From Diphasiastrum complanatum (lineage: Eukaryota > Streptophyta > Lycopodiopsida > Lycopodiales > Lycopodiaceae), in assembly GCA_029204225.1 (NCBI GenBank), contig CM055097.1, positions 74,240,364-74,304,363 on the forward strand: 64,000 nucleotides of DNA, in the 5' to 3' direction. The position numbers were made by a program, and so were the translations under genes. The notes beneath the pieces were generated by a model, which worked only from the letters and a program-made list of their open reading frames with translations, was not told the DNA's origin and made no database searches. Positions 10,620 through 21,732 of the stretch are shown piece after piece (position 1 is the stretch's first letter; each line of letters begins with the position of its first letter).

Positions 10620-11300
10620 GAGAACTAGGCTTTAGCCACTTCAACACACAAAGGAATGAGTACTACCAGAATTGATGGGTGCATAAACTCATGACCGAAA
10701 ATACAAACATGCAAAACGAGGACCAAGCATGCCATACCAAGTGGCAGCAAAATCATCAAGAGGGGGAGGGTCGGAGAACTCGTGTGTGTAAGAACAACAG
10801 GATGAGGAACAAAAGGAGGACGAATTGGAGAAACAGGAGGAGACAAAAGAGGAGAATGAGAGACGAGAGGAAACGACACAAGAGGGGTAACAAAACAAGA
10901 AATGGGAGGGTGAGACTATAAAAATGGTTGATCAAGATACTCATGTTGTAAAGTACAAGCGAGGGACATAGCACGATCTAAAGATGTTGGTTGAAATGAT
11001 TGAACATCAAATCATAAAGCATCATGCAAACCAGCTATATAATGACCAATAACCTCAGGCTTCAATAAGCAAAAGATAAAGAAAACATAAGATTACTCAA
11101 CAAACTTAGTCCTTATAGTCTAAAAGTACCTTGAACTTAACAAAATCAAACGAAGTAAAAGGAGAACATGATGTGTATGCCACCAAGTCAAAGCACATAA
11201 GTTTCTAATTAAAAAAAAACAATTTTGGAGTTCCATACCATCAAAACAGACAAATAAAAAAACTTTATCACGAAAATCATGGGCAATATGGGAGGGTCAA
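10620..11300 (-). pseudogene. Ty3/gypsy gag-protease remnant
   Basis: Several minus-strand frames, broken by stops and frameshifts, together read as a gypsy Gag. They show FDGMELQN and LTWWHTHH (about 11100-11260), then GHYIAGLHD, FDVQSFQPTSLDRAMSLACTLQHEYLD (about 10930-11045) and a Pro/Ser-rich linker. A protease start INSGSTHSFV lies at 10645-10675, with the D-[ST]-G box degraded to N-S-G. Gag builds the particle; the protease would mature it. RT and integrase are absent to the left. The repetitive GAGGA-type plus-strand frames over the same region are shadows of the Pro/Ser-rich linker. Confidence 0.7.
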
Positions 11301-12210
11301 GATGGGGTGTGGGGAACAGTATCGATGGTAGACAATCAGATGAAGGATCGAGATCAGGAGTATGGATGGGAAGGGAGCACAAGACTCGATGAGAACTTGT
11401 AGATACTAGAGTGGAATAAATGCTTTTGATCATTATCAAATGATCATCATGTCTCTCACGAACACCTAGCTTGCTGCTATTCTTTGGATTCGTGGATTGG
11501 TATGTTCGCTTGGCTGACCATGGAAAAGGTTTATGATATGTCGGCTATGTCAGTTAAGTTGCTTGTGCTAGCTTCTTTGAGCTTGTGCTGGACTGGTGCC
11601 AAGTCCAGTCTTCATTGTGCTTGTGTTGAATGTCTAAGTTGAATAGTCTCCAGGGACACTTGTCTCATGACCCAATGCAGTCTTGCATGTTAGTCTTTAC
11701 GCTAGTTTGGTTGAGCAGGTGGTTGAACGCAGGAAGCTAGGGTGGTTGTCATAGCTCTCCTCAAGGTGTCGGCACTACACAATGGTTCATAGAAAAAATA
11801 CATGGTGATATGTACATATAGCAAAGACTTTGAAAGATTTGTCACACAACAACCTACAACAATTGAAGTTAGGCATCGATTTGATAGGTAATAATCACTA
11901 TCGGCTCAACCATCAGTTGATTTAAATAATAAAGCATTGTGCAAACGCTATGCTCTCTTTTGAACTCTAATTTTGATCCCTTTCAAGTTCACTGCAACCC
12001 GTACTTCATTAACCTCTTTTCATGTTGATAAGCATGAAAAAACACTTTGGTTGGCCTTATATGCGTCTATACCAATAAGGCTGGACCATCATGCTAATTT
12101 GCTAGCAATCTTCATTTTGTGAGTGTAAATGGAAGCTAGCTAACAAGCATAATTCCTCCACATACCTTACAGCTCTCTAATAAGCTCCCTGTTCTCCGAT
12201 GGTTGGCAGA
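11301..12210. other. No gene recognised
   Basis: No coherent frame. A possible extension of gypsy gag lies at the left edge (minus frame to 11439). The remainder has short repeated words (for example GCTTGTGCTxG near 11565-11600) but no structure that I can name. Confidence 0.25.
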
Positions 12211-12340
12211 CACCTCATTTCGTTGATAGTTATGGACATAACCAGCTTGCTGATGTCATCACCAAGACATGCATGCCTCTAATTGGCTCCTTGCTAAGAG
12301 TTCGGGGGAAAATGAAATTGCTACTGCGCTTTGGAACTAC
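12211..12340 (+). pseudogene. Possible copia RNase H C-terminal relic
   Basis: The plus frame reads HFVDSYGHNQLADVITKTCMP, followed by LLRVRGKMKLL. This resembles the end of copia RNase H (the QLADIFTKPL box and a downstream LR.K..L helix). Only about 40 codons can be aligned by eye and no upstream RNase H is visible, so this is tentative. Confidence 0.35.
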
Positions 12341-12653
12341 TCCTAGTTTGCTTGTTCAGCCTGAAAACCAGCTTGGCCTATTGGGCTTGCAAGGTTCCTG
12401 GGTGGAATAGGCTCACGGACGTGGGTTCCACTACACCGTAAAGCCTGCTGCCCTGGGCAGGGCATCACGCCCACAAATGCCCAGGCAACCTGCCTGGACA
12501 GGGCATTACACATTACACCCCCGCAGGCAGCGGGGATTCACGCCGGGTGAAGCCCTGGAGTTGGGCAGTATGCCCTGCCCGCGGGCTCGGGAGCCCCCTT
12601 GGAGGAGGCGGTGCTTTATCCTATACGAACAGCCATCCGTTGTGTGACATCAT
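12341..12653. other. GC-rich non-coding stretch
   Basis: Contains several near-repeats of CCTGGRCAGGGCATYAC and the palindromic CCCGCGGG (near 12578), in marked contrast to its AT-rich neighbours. No gene is supported here. It lies downstream of the minus-strand candidate gene, so part of it could be that gene's intron or 3' side. Confidence 0.3.
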
Positions 12654-12733
12654 TCTAATCGGTGCATGATCTAGTAAGAACGCTATATACCTTGCAGTTG
12701 AATTTTGAAACAGCAGGATTTGACACAGCAAAC

Positions 12734-13261
12734 TCACAACAGATCGTGGACCCAAAGAGTTCTAACCTCACAGTACAGGCCACAAGATCTAAATGTAGTT
12801 CCCCAAGGCTTTTCGTGGACTTTCTGCTGTCCATCGCCTGCGGCATCAGCATCATCCACCTCCGCTGCACTGATTTCTTTTGCTCTGTTCTGCTTGGATT
12901 CCTCACTTTCAAGTTCCGTGGTGCCTCTATCTCTAATATGCTGTTCTTTCTGCCTCTGGCCGCGCTCGCATCTGCATTCCCGCTGCGCCCGTGGCTTTGG
13001 ATCAGCATGAGGGACAGTTTTAGGCTGAGAATGAGATCTGGGGGAGCGGGAGCCTTTCCGGCGGATTTTTCGAGCTTGCAAGGGAATGAGGCGCAACAGC
13101 GCTTCATGAAATGAGCCGGCTGGCCTGAGATGGAAATCAGGTTGGTGGTGGTGCTGTGCAGATGGCTGGTGTGTGTGAGTGTGGGCAACAGGGTGGCTCT
13201 CCCTCGGAACAGAACCTCCTCCTTCTATGTTACCTTTCTTGCTCAGATCCTCTTCAATCAT
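12734..13261 (-). CDS. Candidate host exon, Arg/Ser/Glu-rich protein, unrecognised
   Basis: A 175-codon minus-strand frame with higher GC than its surroundings begins with ATG at 13261 (MIEEDLSKKGN). It contains a His/Thr run (HTHTHQPSAQHHHQ), a basic stretch ARKIRRKGSRSPRSHSQPK, an Arg/Glu-rich segment and an acidic EISAAEVDDADAAGDG. Upstream on the same strand is a CT-rich leader (about 13470-13550) like a plant 5' UTR. It holds a short upstream frame starting MNTSWRPPVEALQG that ends in the 54-bp duplication. A possible splice donor AAAG/GTAACA lies right after the first codons, so the true coding extent may differ. Composition suggests an SR-like nuclear protein, but I recognise no family; the overlapping plus-strand frames look like shadows. 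Function unknown. Confidence 0.35.
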   Translation of the reverse strand: MIEEDLSKKGNIEGGGSVPRESHPVAHTHTHQPSAQHHHQPDFHLRPAGSFHEALLRLIPLQARKIRRKGSRSPRSHSQPKTVPHADPKPRAQRECRCERGQRQKEQHIRDRGTTELESEESKQNRAKEISAAEVDDADAAGDGQQKVHEKPWGTTFRSCGLYCEVRTLWVHDLL

Positions 13262-13290
13262 TTAGACGAAATGCTTCTTGCATTACTACT

Positions 13291-13395
13291 CTCACAGTCT
13301 CTGAAACTGAAAGCGACGAATGATGGTGTTGCAGAGGCAATATGCTCACAGTCTCTGAAACTGAAAGCGATGAATGATGGTGTTGCAGAGGCAAT
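13291..13395. repeat. 54-bp tandem duplication
   Basis: A 51-bp block starting CTCACAGTCTCTGAAACTG occurs at 13291 and again at 13345 with one mismatch (period 54). It lies in the putative 5' leader of the minus-strand candidate gene. On that strand each copy carries the end of the upstream frame, TIIHRFQFQRL or TIIRRFQFQRL, followed by a stop. Confidence 0.9.
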
Positions 13396-13639
13396 CATAG
13401 TGGTTGCAATGCGCACCCTGGAGAGCTTCAACTGGAGGCCGCCAAGACGTGTTCATCGTTTTCGCTCGGGTTTTCCTTGTGTCGAGAGAGAGAGAAAAGG
13501 CGAGAGATGGAGAGAGATATGCAGTTTCAAGTTGATGAGAAAGTGAAGGGGCGGACTTATTGATGAAGAGTTTCATGAGGAGGTGGGCAAGGGCCAATAG
13601 CAATATGACGGCCCAAGAATCTTTGTAGTTTATCCTAGG

Positions 13640-13815
13640 ATGGATGGACGATATCTCGGATGAGGATACCTCGGATGAACAACAAGACATGAGATGGATG
13701 AACTATATCTCGGACGAGATACCTCGGATGAACAATACATAACGCAACATTTGGAGATGGATGGTTTAGATGAAATTTACATGACGTAACATTTGGAAAT
13801 GGAAGATGAAATCTA
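13640..13815. repeat. Degenerate tandem repeats, ATATCTCGGATGAG type
   Basis: Two about 50-bp units (near 13640 and 13691) share GATATCTCGGAYGAG..ATACCTCGGATGAACAA. Two shorter units share CGYAACATTTGGARATGGA (near 13743 and 13785). Non-coding, possibly upstream of the minus-strand candidate gene. The region 13816-14404 has no supported gene. Confidence 0.65.
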
Positions 13816-14404
13816 GTTGCAAGTTTATACTATAAAATTAAATTAATCTCTTTTTAATTGATGAGATAATGGCACGTTGCATCATATTTTGCTCACGAAT
13901 GCTACGAAAGAAACAATGGATAGTATGAGAGTCCCCTTAGGCAACAATTGCGTTAAGATACTAAGACAATGCCCAGTGCCTTATGTATATGCATTTATCA
14001 AAGGGGAGTCAATTTTTTTCTTTCTTTTTTGCTTTCACTTGCAAAGGTACTATTGTGTTGGAGTTAATGGAGATTCCAAGAAAGTTAAAGGATAAATTGT
14101 GGAGGTGCTCTTAACTTTTGAGGCTTAATGGAGAGATCACTTACCCAACGTGAAAGTGAACTTGCATGAATAGAAAAAAGTATATGTTGAGAAAAACAAC
14201 TCTTTGAATTGCATATAACCCATCTTTTACTACATGTCGATAAGTAGAAATTTACATGCAGCTTTTTGTTTCTTGACTCTAGAGTAGTCCTCCTGATCCT
14301 TTTCCTCTTCTTCTTCTTCTTTCTATTTTTTTTTCTCCTCCTCAATCTTGGCGATGATGTGAGTGTGAATCTTAGGTTGTCATGTGTACCTCTCATCTTT
14401 GCCT

Positions 14405-15995
14405 TTTTCTACTTTTTTTGGATGTTCCTTCTTTGGTTTTGATTTGCTTCACGGTAGTTTTTGATCAAGTGATAGGTCACTTTTTCCATGAACTCCACCC
14501 ATTCCACATTTTGATCTCGGGCATGTGGTAAAAAACACTTGTGTGCCTTTGCTATCCACTTTGTTGTTGTCCAGCTTACAAACTTACTCTCCCATGATCC
14601 ACCAATCATCAATGCACGGTAATAAAGTCTTGCCAAAGGAAGTTGATCCTTGACATCCTCAGACGCTATTGGCTTATTAGGATTGAATGCCAAAGCTGGC
14701 AGACAAGCATCTCATTTTGTTGGTATTCCTGCTATAGGTCAAATCTTGCACGTACATTGTCGATTGCCTCATTGCAGAATCAGGTGACGATAGGTTTTCC
14801 TAGGCATAACTTTGTAAGGCCCAACGGAAATCAACTGATATGGACCAATTGAAATTTTGGTGAATTATGAGCCAATTTCGAGTGTGGATTGTGATCAATG
14901 ACAATGGAGTTCAATACTTTGTCCGCTTGTTCCTTCTTGGCATTGGGACGTAATATGAGTTCACCTTAGTTGACAAGGGTCGCCACATAACTCATTATCA
15001 CCTCAAGAGTTTTCTCGAAAACTATTCTCCTCCACTTAGGCTATTCACCAAGTGGGATATCCTTGTGTTGTCCAATTCCTTACCCACTTTGACTTTGGAA
15101 GCTCTCAATTTCCTTTGCCAGCCACCCCAAGAGGATTCATGAGGATGGTGTGCAAGAAATTCTTGAATTTCCTTCTCGATGGTAACCGGTCGCTTAAAAG
15201 CCCTTTTTGTAGATATTCTTGTCGTAGATGGAACAGTGCCTACTGAACCACCTATACTTCTTCAGCTTGCCCTTGATCAACATCCATCAATCCTTGATTT
15301 GCCTCCCTCTGCCCTTGATTTTGATCGAACCTTGGTGGTGAAAAAGTAGGCATAACATGTATCTGAATTTGAGGAGTTGCTTGAAACGCAGCAACAGTTG
15401 CAGCGACAGTTGATTATTCATAATTCTTTATTATTTATCTTACCTCAACAAACTCCTGCATGGCCATCCACTTGTATGAATCAAATCTGGCCTTAAATCC
15501 TGACAAAGCTTATTTGTAGTTGTCAACTTTGTGGACCAGGTTGCTTCTTTCATGTTGAGAAACTAGCCTTGTTGTGACTAGCGTATGCAACAACACCCAT
15601 GAGTTTTTCATGTATTTTGGTGGTTTATAAAATGCCAGCTCATCTTTCTCATTGTGAAAAATCACAGATTCAATTTTGAATCTTGGTTTCCTTGTATCCA
15701 ATTGACCTTGGAGAGCAACTATTGTTTTACCTCCATGGCAGCCTTGTTGACTTGTTCTTGGGCATTTTTCAATGCCTCTTGCAGTTTGCCCACATAATCC
15801 TACAAGGCATCTTCATGCTATTGAGCAGTTTTTTTTTGTTTTTGGCAACTTGCAGCTCTTGATTGATCTGAATCAACTTTTGATCCATAAGAGTATTGTC
15901 AATTTCCATCTCTGATATTCTTTCTTCAGTTGACGCTTTCTCCTCTATCACCTTCTGGATCAGATTGCCAAGATGTGCGGGGATGCTCAATACAT
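14405..15995 (-). pseudogene. Gypsy-associated coiled-coil 3' ORF, copy 1
   Basis: Read right to left, a broken frame first shows a coiled coil (about 15990-15720). It has heptad-like ASTEERISEMEIDNTLMDQ and, after a frameshift, KLQEALKNAQEQVNKAAMEV. Basic segments with RPVTIEKEIQEFLAHHP follow (about 15180). The C-terminal module (14693-14409) contains DVKDQLPLARLYYRALMIGG, SWESKFVSWTTTKWIAKAHK and a VEFMEKVTYHLIKNYREANQ tail. The same module sits just before the polypurine tract of the gypsy element at 31772-37107, and a variant sits in the one at 25183-39177. It is therefore probably an extra 3' ORF of a gypsy lineage. I recognise no known domain and the function is unknown. No LTR is visible next to this copy. 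Confidence 0.6.
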
Positions 15996-16370
15996 TTTTA
16001 AAATCAAAAGAGATGAGATTGTGGCAGGTTCAGCTCCAACTCCATGTGCTACTTGAAAAGATCAACTAGCATAAAGGATTCCTCACAAACATCATCTTCT
16101 TCAAAGTCCTCTAGTACTGTAGCATCAAAAACTTTAGGAGAGAGAATTCCAAGAGGGATCAAGAGAGTATTTGTGTTGTGTCACCTTCATAGTATAGAGG
16201 TTCATCGCTGGGAGCGGCAACCTCACCTTCACCTGCATAGCACAAAGAGAGAGGGAGATGAGAGAGAAGAGAGAGAGAGAGTAGAGAAAGGGGGAGAGAG
16301 AACGCCTAGGTCGAGAGAGGCTTTGGAGGCCCGAGCACCTTCCCAAAGCTATTCACACCCAACCTAGGGA

Positions 16371-16374
<4 letters not shown>

Positions 16375-16454
<80 letters not shown>
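16375..16454. repeat. (GA)n microsatellite, about 80 bp
   Basis: Pure GA tract. It is preceded by a longer GA-rich region (16240-16370) that gives low-complexity frames on both strands. Confidence 0.97.
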
Positions 16455-16458
<4 letters not shown>

Positions 16459-16576
16459 ACCGCACTTAGTTCATCTTGACAAAGCAAGACTGAAGCTCTT
16501 TAAAGCCTGTACTCATAATCCAACAAGGTAAAATACAGTAATAGAAAGAACCATAAAGCATAACCGCTTTCAAGAT

Positions 16577-16634
16577 GTCCAGCTAATACCTACCACCATC
16601 TGATACCTACATCCAGCTGATACCTACCACCATC
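16577..16634. repeat. Short direct repeat, ATACCTACCACCATC
   Basis: TCCAGCTRATACCTACCACC (then ATC) occurs at 16577 and again at 16611. It lies in the stretch 16455-16953, upstream of the primer-site-like sequence. That stretch may be a decayed LTR but has no partner copy in the window. Confidence 0.6.
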
Positions 16635-16953
16635 CTACAAAACAAAATCACTCAAGTTAGTTCGGTGAGAAAAACATGTGTCATAGTTGAACGATAGTTG
16701 TTATTCATATCCAAAAGAAGTTATACTACTTAATAGCTTTGAATAGTGATTTAAAACATAGTCCAGTCTTCCCATATAGATGATTTTTTAGCGATAGGCC
16801 AAGCCGTCATATCACCGTATCAGGGCGAGTGCCATACTGATCAGCTTACGTTCAGTTGGTCCGTATTAGTTCGATTTAATTAAAGAAGAGCATGAAAAGT
16901 TTAAACCGTTCGGAGTTTTACTTAGCCAAAAGACCTGGTGTGAACACATGTGC

Positions 16954-16965
16954 TGGTATCAGAGC
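16954..16965 (+). other. Retrotransposon primer binding site (tRNA-iMet type)
   Basis: TGGTATCAGAGC is the standard plant primer binding site complementary to the 3' end of initiator tRNA-Met, and also occurs at 63954. Here it marks the start of an internal region running to the right. An LTR should end just before it, and GTGTGAACACATGTGC is present. The sequence 16966-18700 would then be the untranslated internal leader. Confidence 0.6.
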
Positions 16966-17948
16966 AAATCCATGCTATACTGACCCAAGTAAGGTATGTC
17001 ATGCACTGTTGTCCATACTCCTGAGCATATCCATGCTTTCCAGTTGTATCTCACCAAAAGTCTAAAGTAACACTAACAGAGGTAAGATGAAGTGTTGCCA
17101 TGAATGTTATATCAGAATGACATAACATCCACGGTATCAGGACACTGTATAGGAAAGATGTGATTTATATAGAGTAAGAGACTGCCAATGTTTATATGGG
17201 GTAGTAGGACAGATCTGTGCCATTATACTTCCTTAGTATAAACTATGATTCTTACGCATATCCATGTTGTCTAAGATCATAATATTGGAGTCCTTACTGT
17301 TACTTTTGTTGACAAATTCTTATTTCAAGGTATTTTAGTTTGATTTGAGTGTGGTCTTATGTCGTTACTTACTTTCGAACAAGGGAAATAGAGAAGCGGA
17401 AAGAAAAAGTGAATTTGTGTAGAGTAATGGTATATCATAGCCTTTATGGAACCGAAACTACCATACTTACCGAAGTCATGAAGAGTCTATTTAAACTCAG
17501 AAAGCGTATTTGAATGGTTGTAGACGTAGCTTCTTGAGAGGTAGCCATAGTAGTTCTTAAGTGAATGAGTTCTTACTCTTTTAGTTCATAAGCAAGCCAA
17601 GAAACCGTGGAGTGAGCATATTGCTACGAAGAGTTACGTAGAAAGCACTTACAAGACATCTCCTGACTATGCTAGTTAACTTGCATTGCAGAGATTCAGC
17701 TGGTTGCATATCTTGCAATAGCGAGTAATCGGTTCGAGAAAGAACCAAGTAATATTCTAACGGAGCAGTATAATGAAGCTACGACATGAGATATCATTAG
17801 CTTCATACTTTAAGATCAAATGATCTATGAACACTTGTAAAGAGAGCACATATGTAAGAGATAAGCTTAAATGTGTCCATCCTTCCATTGCTGGTTGGAG
17901 GAGGCTTTTAAAGTGAAGAAGTCTATGAACAGATAGCATAAGTTTATG

Positions 17949-18527
17949 GTCCATCGCTGGACAGTTAGCCATAAATGAATTTACAGTATTAGTATTTGAA
18001 GAGGAGATGCCCCTCTTGTCCATCGCTGGAACAGCAGGTTCTTTATGTGTAAATTGGTGAGCAAGTGTGAGTCCATCATGCCTATGCTATCCATCACTGG
18101 ATAGAACATAACAATATTGATAAACACTCATATTTTGGACAGTATGCAGCGATATGTCTATTGCTGGACATCGCCCATTCAATTCACAAAAAGTGTGAGT
18201 CCATCATGCTTATGTTATCCACCACTGGATAGAACATAGCAATATTGATAAACACTCATATTTTGGACAGTATGCAGCGATCTTGTGGACATTGCCCATT
18301 CTATTCACAAAAAGTATATGTAGTATGTGCAGGAGTGAAGCAACCCTCCATCGCTGCCCTCTGAGCCATAAAGAGCAAGTTATAGCTCGGAAAAATCGTA
18401 ATTATATCATTGTTATCACCTGCGTTTTAGAAGATTATCGCATAACCAAAACTGTCCATCGCTACCTATTGAGGCAAGATGGATGATTTCAAGAATCAGA
18501 AAGTGTCATCATTGTCCATCGCTGGAC
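17949..18527. repeat. Cluster of GTCCATCGCTGGAC mini-hairpins and a 128-bp tandem repeat
   Basis: The hairpin word GTCCA-TCGC-TGGAC (5-bp arms, 4-nt loop) or close variants recurs at 17949, 18018, 18088, 18155, 18216 and 18514. Half-matching copies lie near 18346 and 18453. Two of them lie inside a 128-bp tandem duplication (units at 18065 and 18193). Several variants carry compensatory changes that keep the arms paired: TATCCATCACTGGATA and TATCCACCACTGGATA. The surrounding sequence has no coding potential. The array follows a primer-site-like sequence by about 1 kb. Confidence 0.75.
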
Positions 18528-18713
18528 CTCAATGCATTTTTAACCTATCACATCTTCTACATGGTTTAGAGTGATGAATGGCATGTCAAAGCAGAACATT
18601 ATTGAAGCATCCTTCTCCGGAAAGTAGAGTAAATGCGAGAGGAGTGTAAGAGAGAAGTAGATACATACCGTAAGCTATTAAATCGTTGATCCGTAGGTAC
18701 GTAGGGCGCACTT

Positions 18714-20455
18714 TCAGCGAGTGACAGAGGAGCAAAGCTCTTCACTAGTGTTGTAAAGCCAAAGGGTTGAAAAGATCATTGGTCTATTCGAAGCAAGATG
18801 TATATATTGTAAGTATGGAAAGGATATTTCTCTTTTTTTGTTGTATTTTGAAAGACAAGTAAGGCCGGATTTACTATCGAAGATAATAGAAATATTTAAA
18901 AAGCTAATTTTATTCCCTTCACTCACTTTTTTTTCTATTTCTAGAAAGTCTAGGGGATAGATCCAAAATGGGTTTTCAGGGTTCCTTACCTGTGTTTTGT
19001 CCATAAAAAGTTTGATATTAGGATTATGATAAAACAAATGTCATCTATATATCTAAAAGAATGTCAAAAGTCATTCATGAAAGAGGTCAGGCCCAGTTTA
19101 GCAAGTCTCTTAATGAATTGTGCTTCAAAAAAAGAAAGACACCAATTGCACCACGTGGGTGAGCTGGAAAAACCCATAGGGATACCTCGTACTTGTCTCT
19201 AGGTTTTGTTTCCTAGTCTGACAATACAATTACCAATCAAGAAGTCGTTCCATTGATAGAGTAGGTTTATGTCCAGAGTGTGCCAGTCTTGTGATTGTTT
19301 TGTATTCCATGACCAATTGAAAACTTCGCGTGAGTGATTCCAAATAAAGTATATAAGTTCATGTTTGGAATATTTAAAGGCGTATTTTATTGTCTTTTTC
19401 ATAACAGTTTTTAAACCCTCTAGGCCATCTAGGTGTATATTCTCATAACATTTTGAGATATCTGTGACCCACATATTGATAATTAGAGATGGTAGGTTAG
19501 ATAGAAATCCATCGATGACTCACATTGCCAATGTAAAATCGTATCAGCTCTAAGGATACTCTTGTATGTATTCGCCTTAAGGCCTGCACCTTCCATGAGG
19601 AAAGGTGACAGCATAACAAGAGCTCCTGTGAGAAATTTGGCAAGTTTGGTAAAGCAGCAATCGTGAGCATTGATAATCCATCTGAAAGGGTTTTTGTGGG
19701 CTTTAAAAGTGTAGAAAATTATTGCCCAGAAAAATTTCTAGTAGAGCATTTGTAGAAATGTTCGTTATATATGACAAGGAATCATCCACATGATTAGATT
19801 GATCGTTAGGAAAAGGAGTAAAATCCAAACTGTTAAGTCGTTTTATGGCCAAATTTCATACAAAGAATTTACACATGAAACATGGATTATGTTGTGCTTT
19901 ATCAATTCCATTAACGTATAGAGAGTTTGTAAGCCAAAGTAGCTCATCCTTTGCAATCTTATTTTTGGAAATAGATTCAGTATTTCCATGAAGCCATTTA
20001 CCCTTTCTAATATGACTTAAAACGATTCTTTTACAAAACGTAGCATGTTTATTTTTTGTATTACTGTCTAAAGAATCATAAGAAGGTAGGAAGTCCATAA
20101 GTTTAAACCATCCATCATAAAGTTCTAAAGCGACTTCGTTCACATTGGCTTGTCTTAAAGTTATATGATTTAGGCCTTTTTCTAACAATTTTCGTAAGAG
20201 AGAACTCTTAATAATCTTACAGTCTGTGCAAACGACATGGCCAAATTTTTCAGAGATAAAGTTCTTGAAACGGTTAAAAGAGTAACATTGACAAGGATGA
20301 ATGTTATCTATATCAAAATGGCAAAACACATCATAAGGAAAATACCATTCACATTTAACACTTGGTAGATAAGTCCAACCGAACGTAATATCATAAAAAA
20401 GTTCATCAACAGTACCAAAAATCCTGTGTAAAATGTGAGCGTAAAAATGCTTCAC
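18714..20455 (-). pseudogene. Penelope-like reverse transcriptase remnant
   Basis: Read right to left, the pieces follow the order of Penelope-like (PLE) or related RTs. First, an N-terminal segment PCQCYSFNRFKNF, then HVVCTDCKIIKSSLLRKLL (about 20200-20300). RT motif A reads VTDISKCYENIHLDGLEGL (about 19460). Motif B is RGIPMGFSSSP (about 19175), just past the stop of the preceding frame. The active site RYIDDICF lies near 19050, and the thumb-side block is KISFLNISIIFDS followed by the Y.KR..FPYLQYIHLASNRP pattern (about 18780-18900). YIDD with GIPMG is typical of this RT group rather than LTR or LINE RTs. Stops and frameshifts break it into at least four frames. I see no GIY-YIG endonuclease, so the assignment rests on RT motifs alone. 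Confidence 0.65.
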
Positions 20456-20633
20456 ATGGATAAACTCAAATGCTCTATTTTGGTAACATAAATGTAAAAA
20501 AAAAAGAAAAAAAAAAAAAAGTCTCCCTAAGTGGCTACGAGTGGAATACTAGAGACTTCTGGTTGCTGAAACACTGATTTGTCTTCTAACACTATCTTCT
20601 TCATCCTGCACACCGATTAGGATCTGTAAAAAT

Positions 20634-21675
20634 TCAGTTTGGTAAGTCCTCTTTGTTTTCACTGCTTTGTCCTTCCTTTGCTTTGTAATCTGAGACACGC
20701 TTTTTCTTCCCCGTTCCTGAACCGGAAATGATTGAGTTCGAATTATTCAAATTAAAGGAGCCCGTCCTTTTGTTTGAGTTATAGAAGTACTTGTCTTGGA
20801 GGGTAGAAAAACTGGGACGTTTTAAGAGGCGTTCTATCTCTCGAATATTCTCGGCATCTCCTAAAGGTGCAAGTAATTTGGCAGAGGAGTCCTTAGCAAG
20901 TTCAATAGAGGCATCAATCATGTATTGGCGGATAAAGAAAAAAGTAATATGAGATTTTACCACATCCCTAGCAGGTTTATTTAGCCACATGAAGAAGGCA
21001 TTTATCTGATTCTGGAGAGAAGCACCAGGAAAAAACTTGGCAAGGTTATTCATAATGAACCAGATAGCATGATCAAACCAAATGATGGAAGAACTATTTT
21101 TACATTTTTCACCACATCTGCATTTAAAAAAGGGTCTTTTTCAGTTCCAGATTCTGGCTTGGTGTAGGTTCATTCTACTGAATCCAGTCTCAAAGTGTCC
21201 TCTGGTCTTGGCCCAAACTTGCTTTTAGGTAGCCCGTGAGTCTGGCAAACGAGTCATCTACCGCGACAGACGAGTGCGCTGTCTTCATGCAGATAATGGT
21301 ATCAAAAGAAATAGGGGTCTCGAGTGAAGGATTTTTGTGCAGAGTGGCCAATTTGCAGACTTGTATTTCTTTTTTTGTCAAATGAGTCATCAAAATCCAA
21401 AGGTCAATAGGTATTGGTGCAAGGAAACTAACAGAAGAGAGACTCTGAAGCTTGGAAGAGGTAAGAGTAGATTTATACTCGATGATTCTAGCAAGAACAA
21501 AAGGGACTTGGCAGTTTTTGGATTGACAAGAATCAAAAGATGAGAGGTCACAAATATCGCAAATGTCTTGAGAAAAGATCTTAAGTTGAGAGGTACTGTC
21601 TTCATCAAAATCTATTTTTGAAGGGAAAAAGAGAGGCAAAATCTCATCAAATTTTGATTTCTCAAAAATCAACAA
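20634..21675 (-). pseudogene. Upstream ORFs of the Penelope-like relic
   Basis: Two minus-strand frames (21675-21190 and 21053-20634) precede the RT remnant on the same strand. The first has a Cys-rich patch CDICDLSSFDSCQSKNC that could bind zinc. The second contains ADAENIREIERLL-like helical sequence (GDAENIREIERLLKRPSF), then an Asn/Ser-rich stretch and a basic tail GTGKKKRVSDYKAKEG. A poly(A)-rich tract (20498-20520) separates it from the RT part. Order and strand suggest they are the N-terminal portion or first ORF of the same element, but I recognise no family. The function is unknown. Confidence 0.45.
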
Positions 21676-21732
21676 GAACTAATCTTTGCATGAATGGCAG
21701 CAGCTCCAGGGTACTGTCCTAGACAGCCTTGT

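Noticed and set aside
10679-10974. Basic plus-strand protein rich in Arg/Asn/Lys
   Set aside because: It is antisense to the Pro/Ser-rich linker of the minus-strand gypsy gag and has no support of its own.
12662-13188. Plus-strand and alternative minus frames over the GC-rich exon
   Set aside because: Several frames overlap; the minus frame starting at 13261 has the best start, leader context and composition, so the others are taken as shadows.
17949-18527. CRISPR-like array
   Set aside because: Repeats are short, irregularly spaced hairpins in a plant genome with no cas genes and variable sequence; spacing is not constant.
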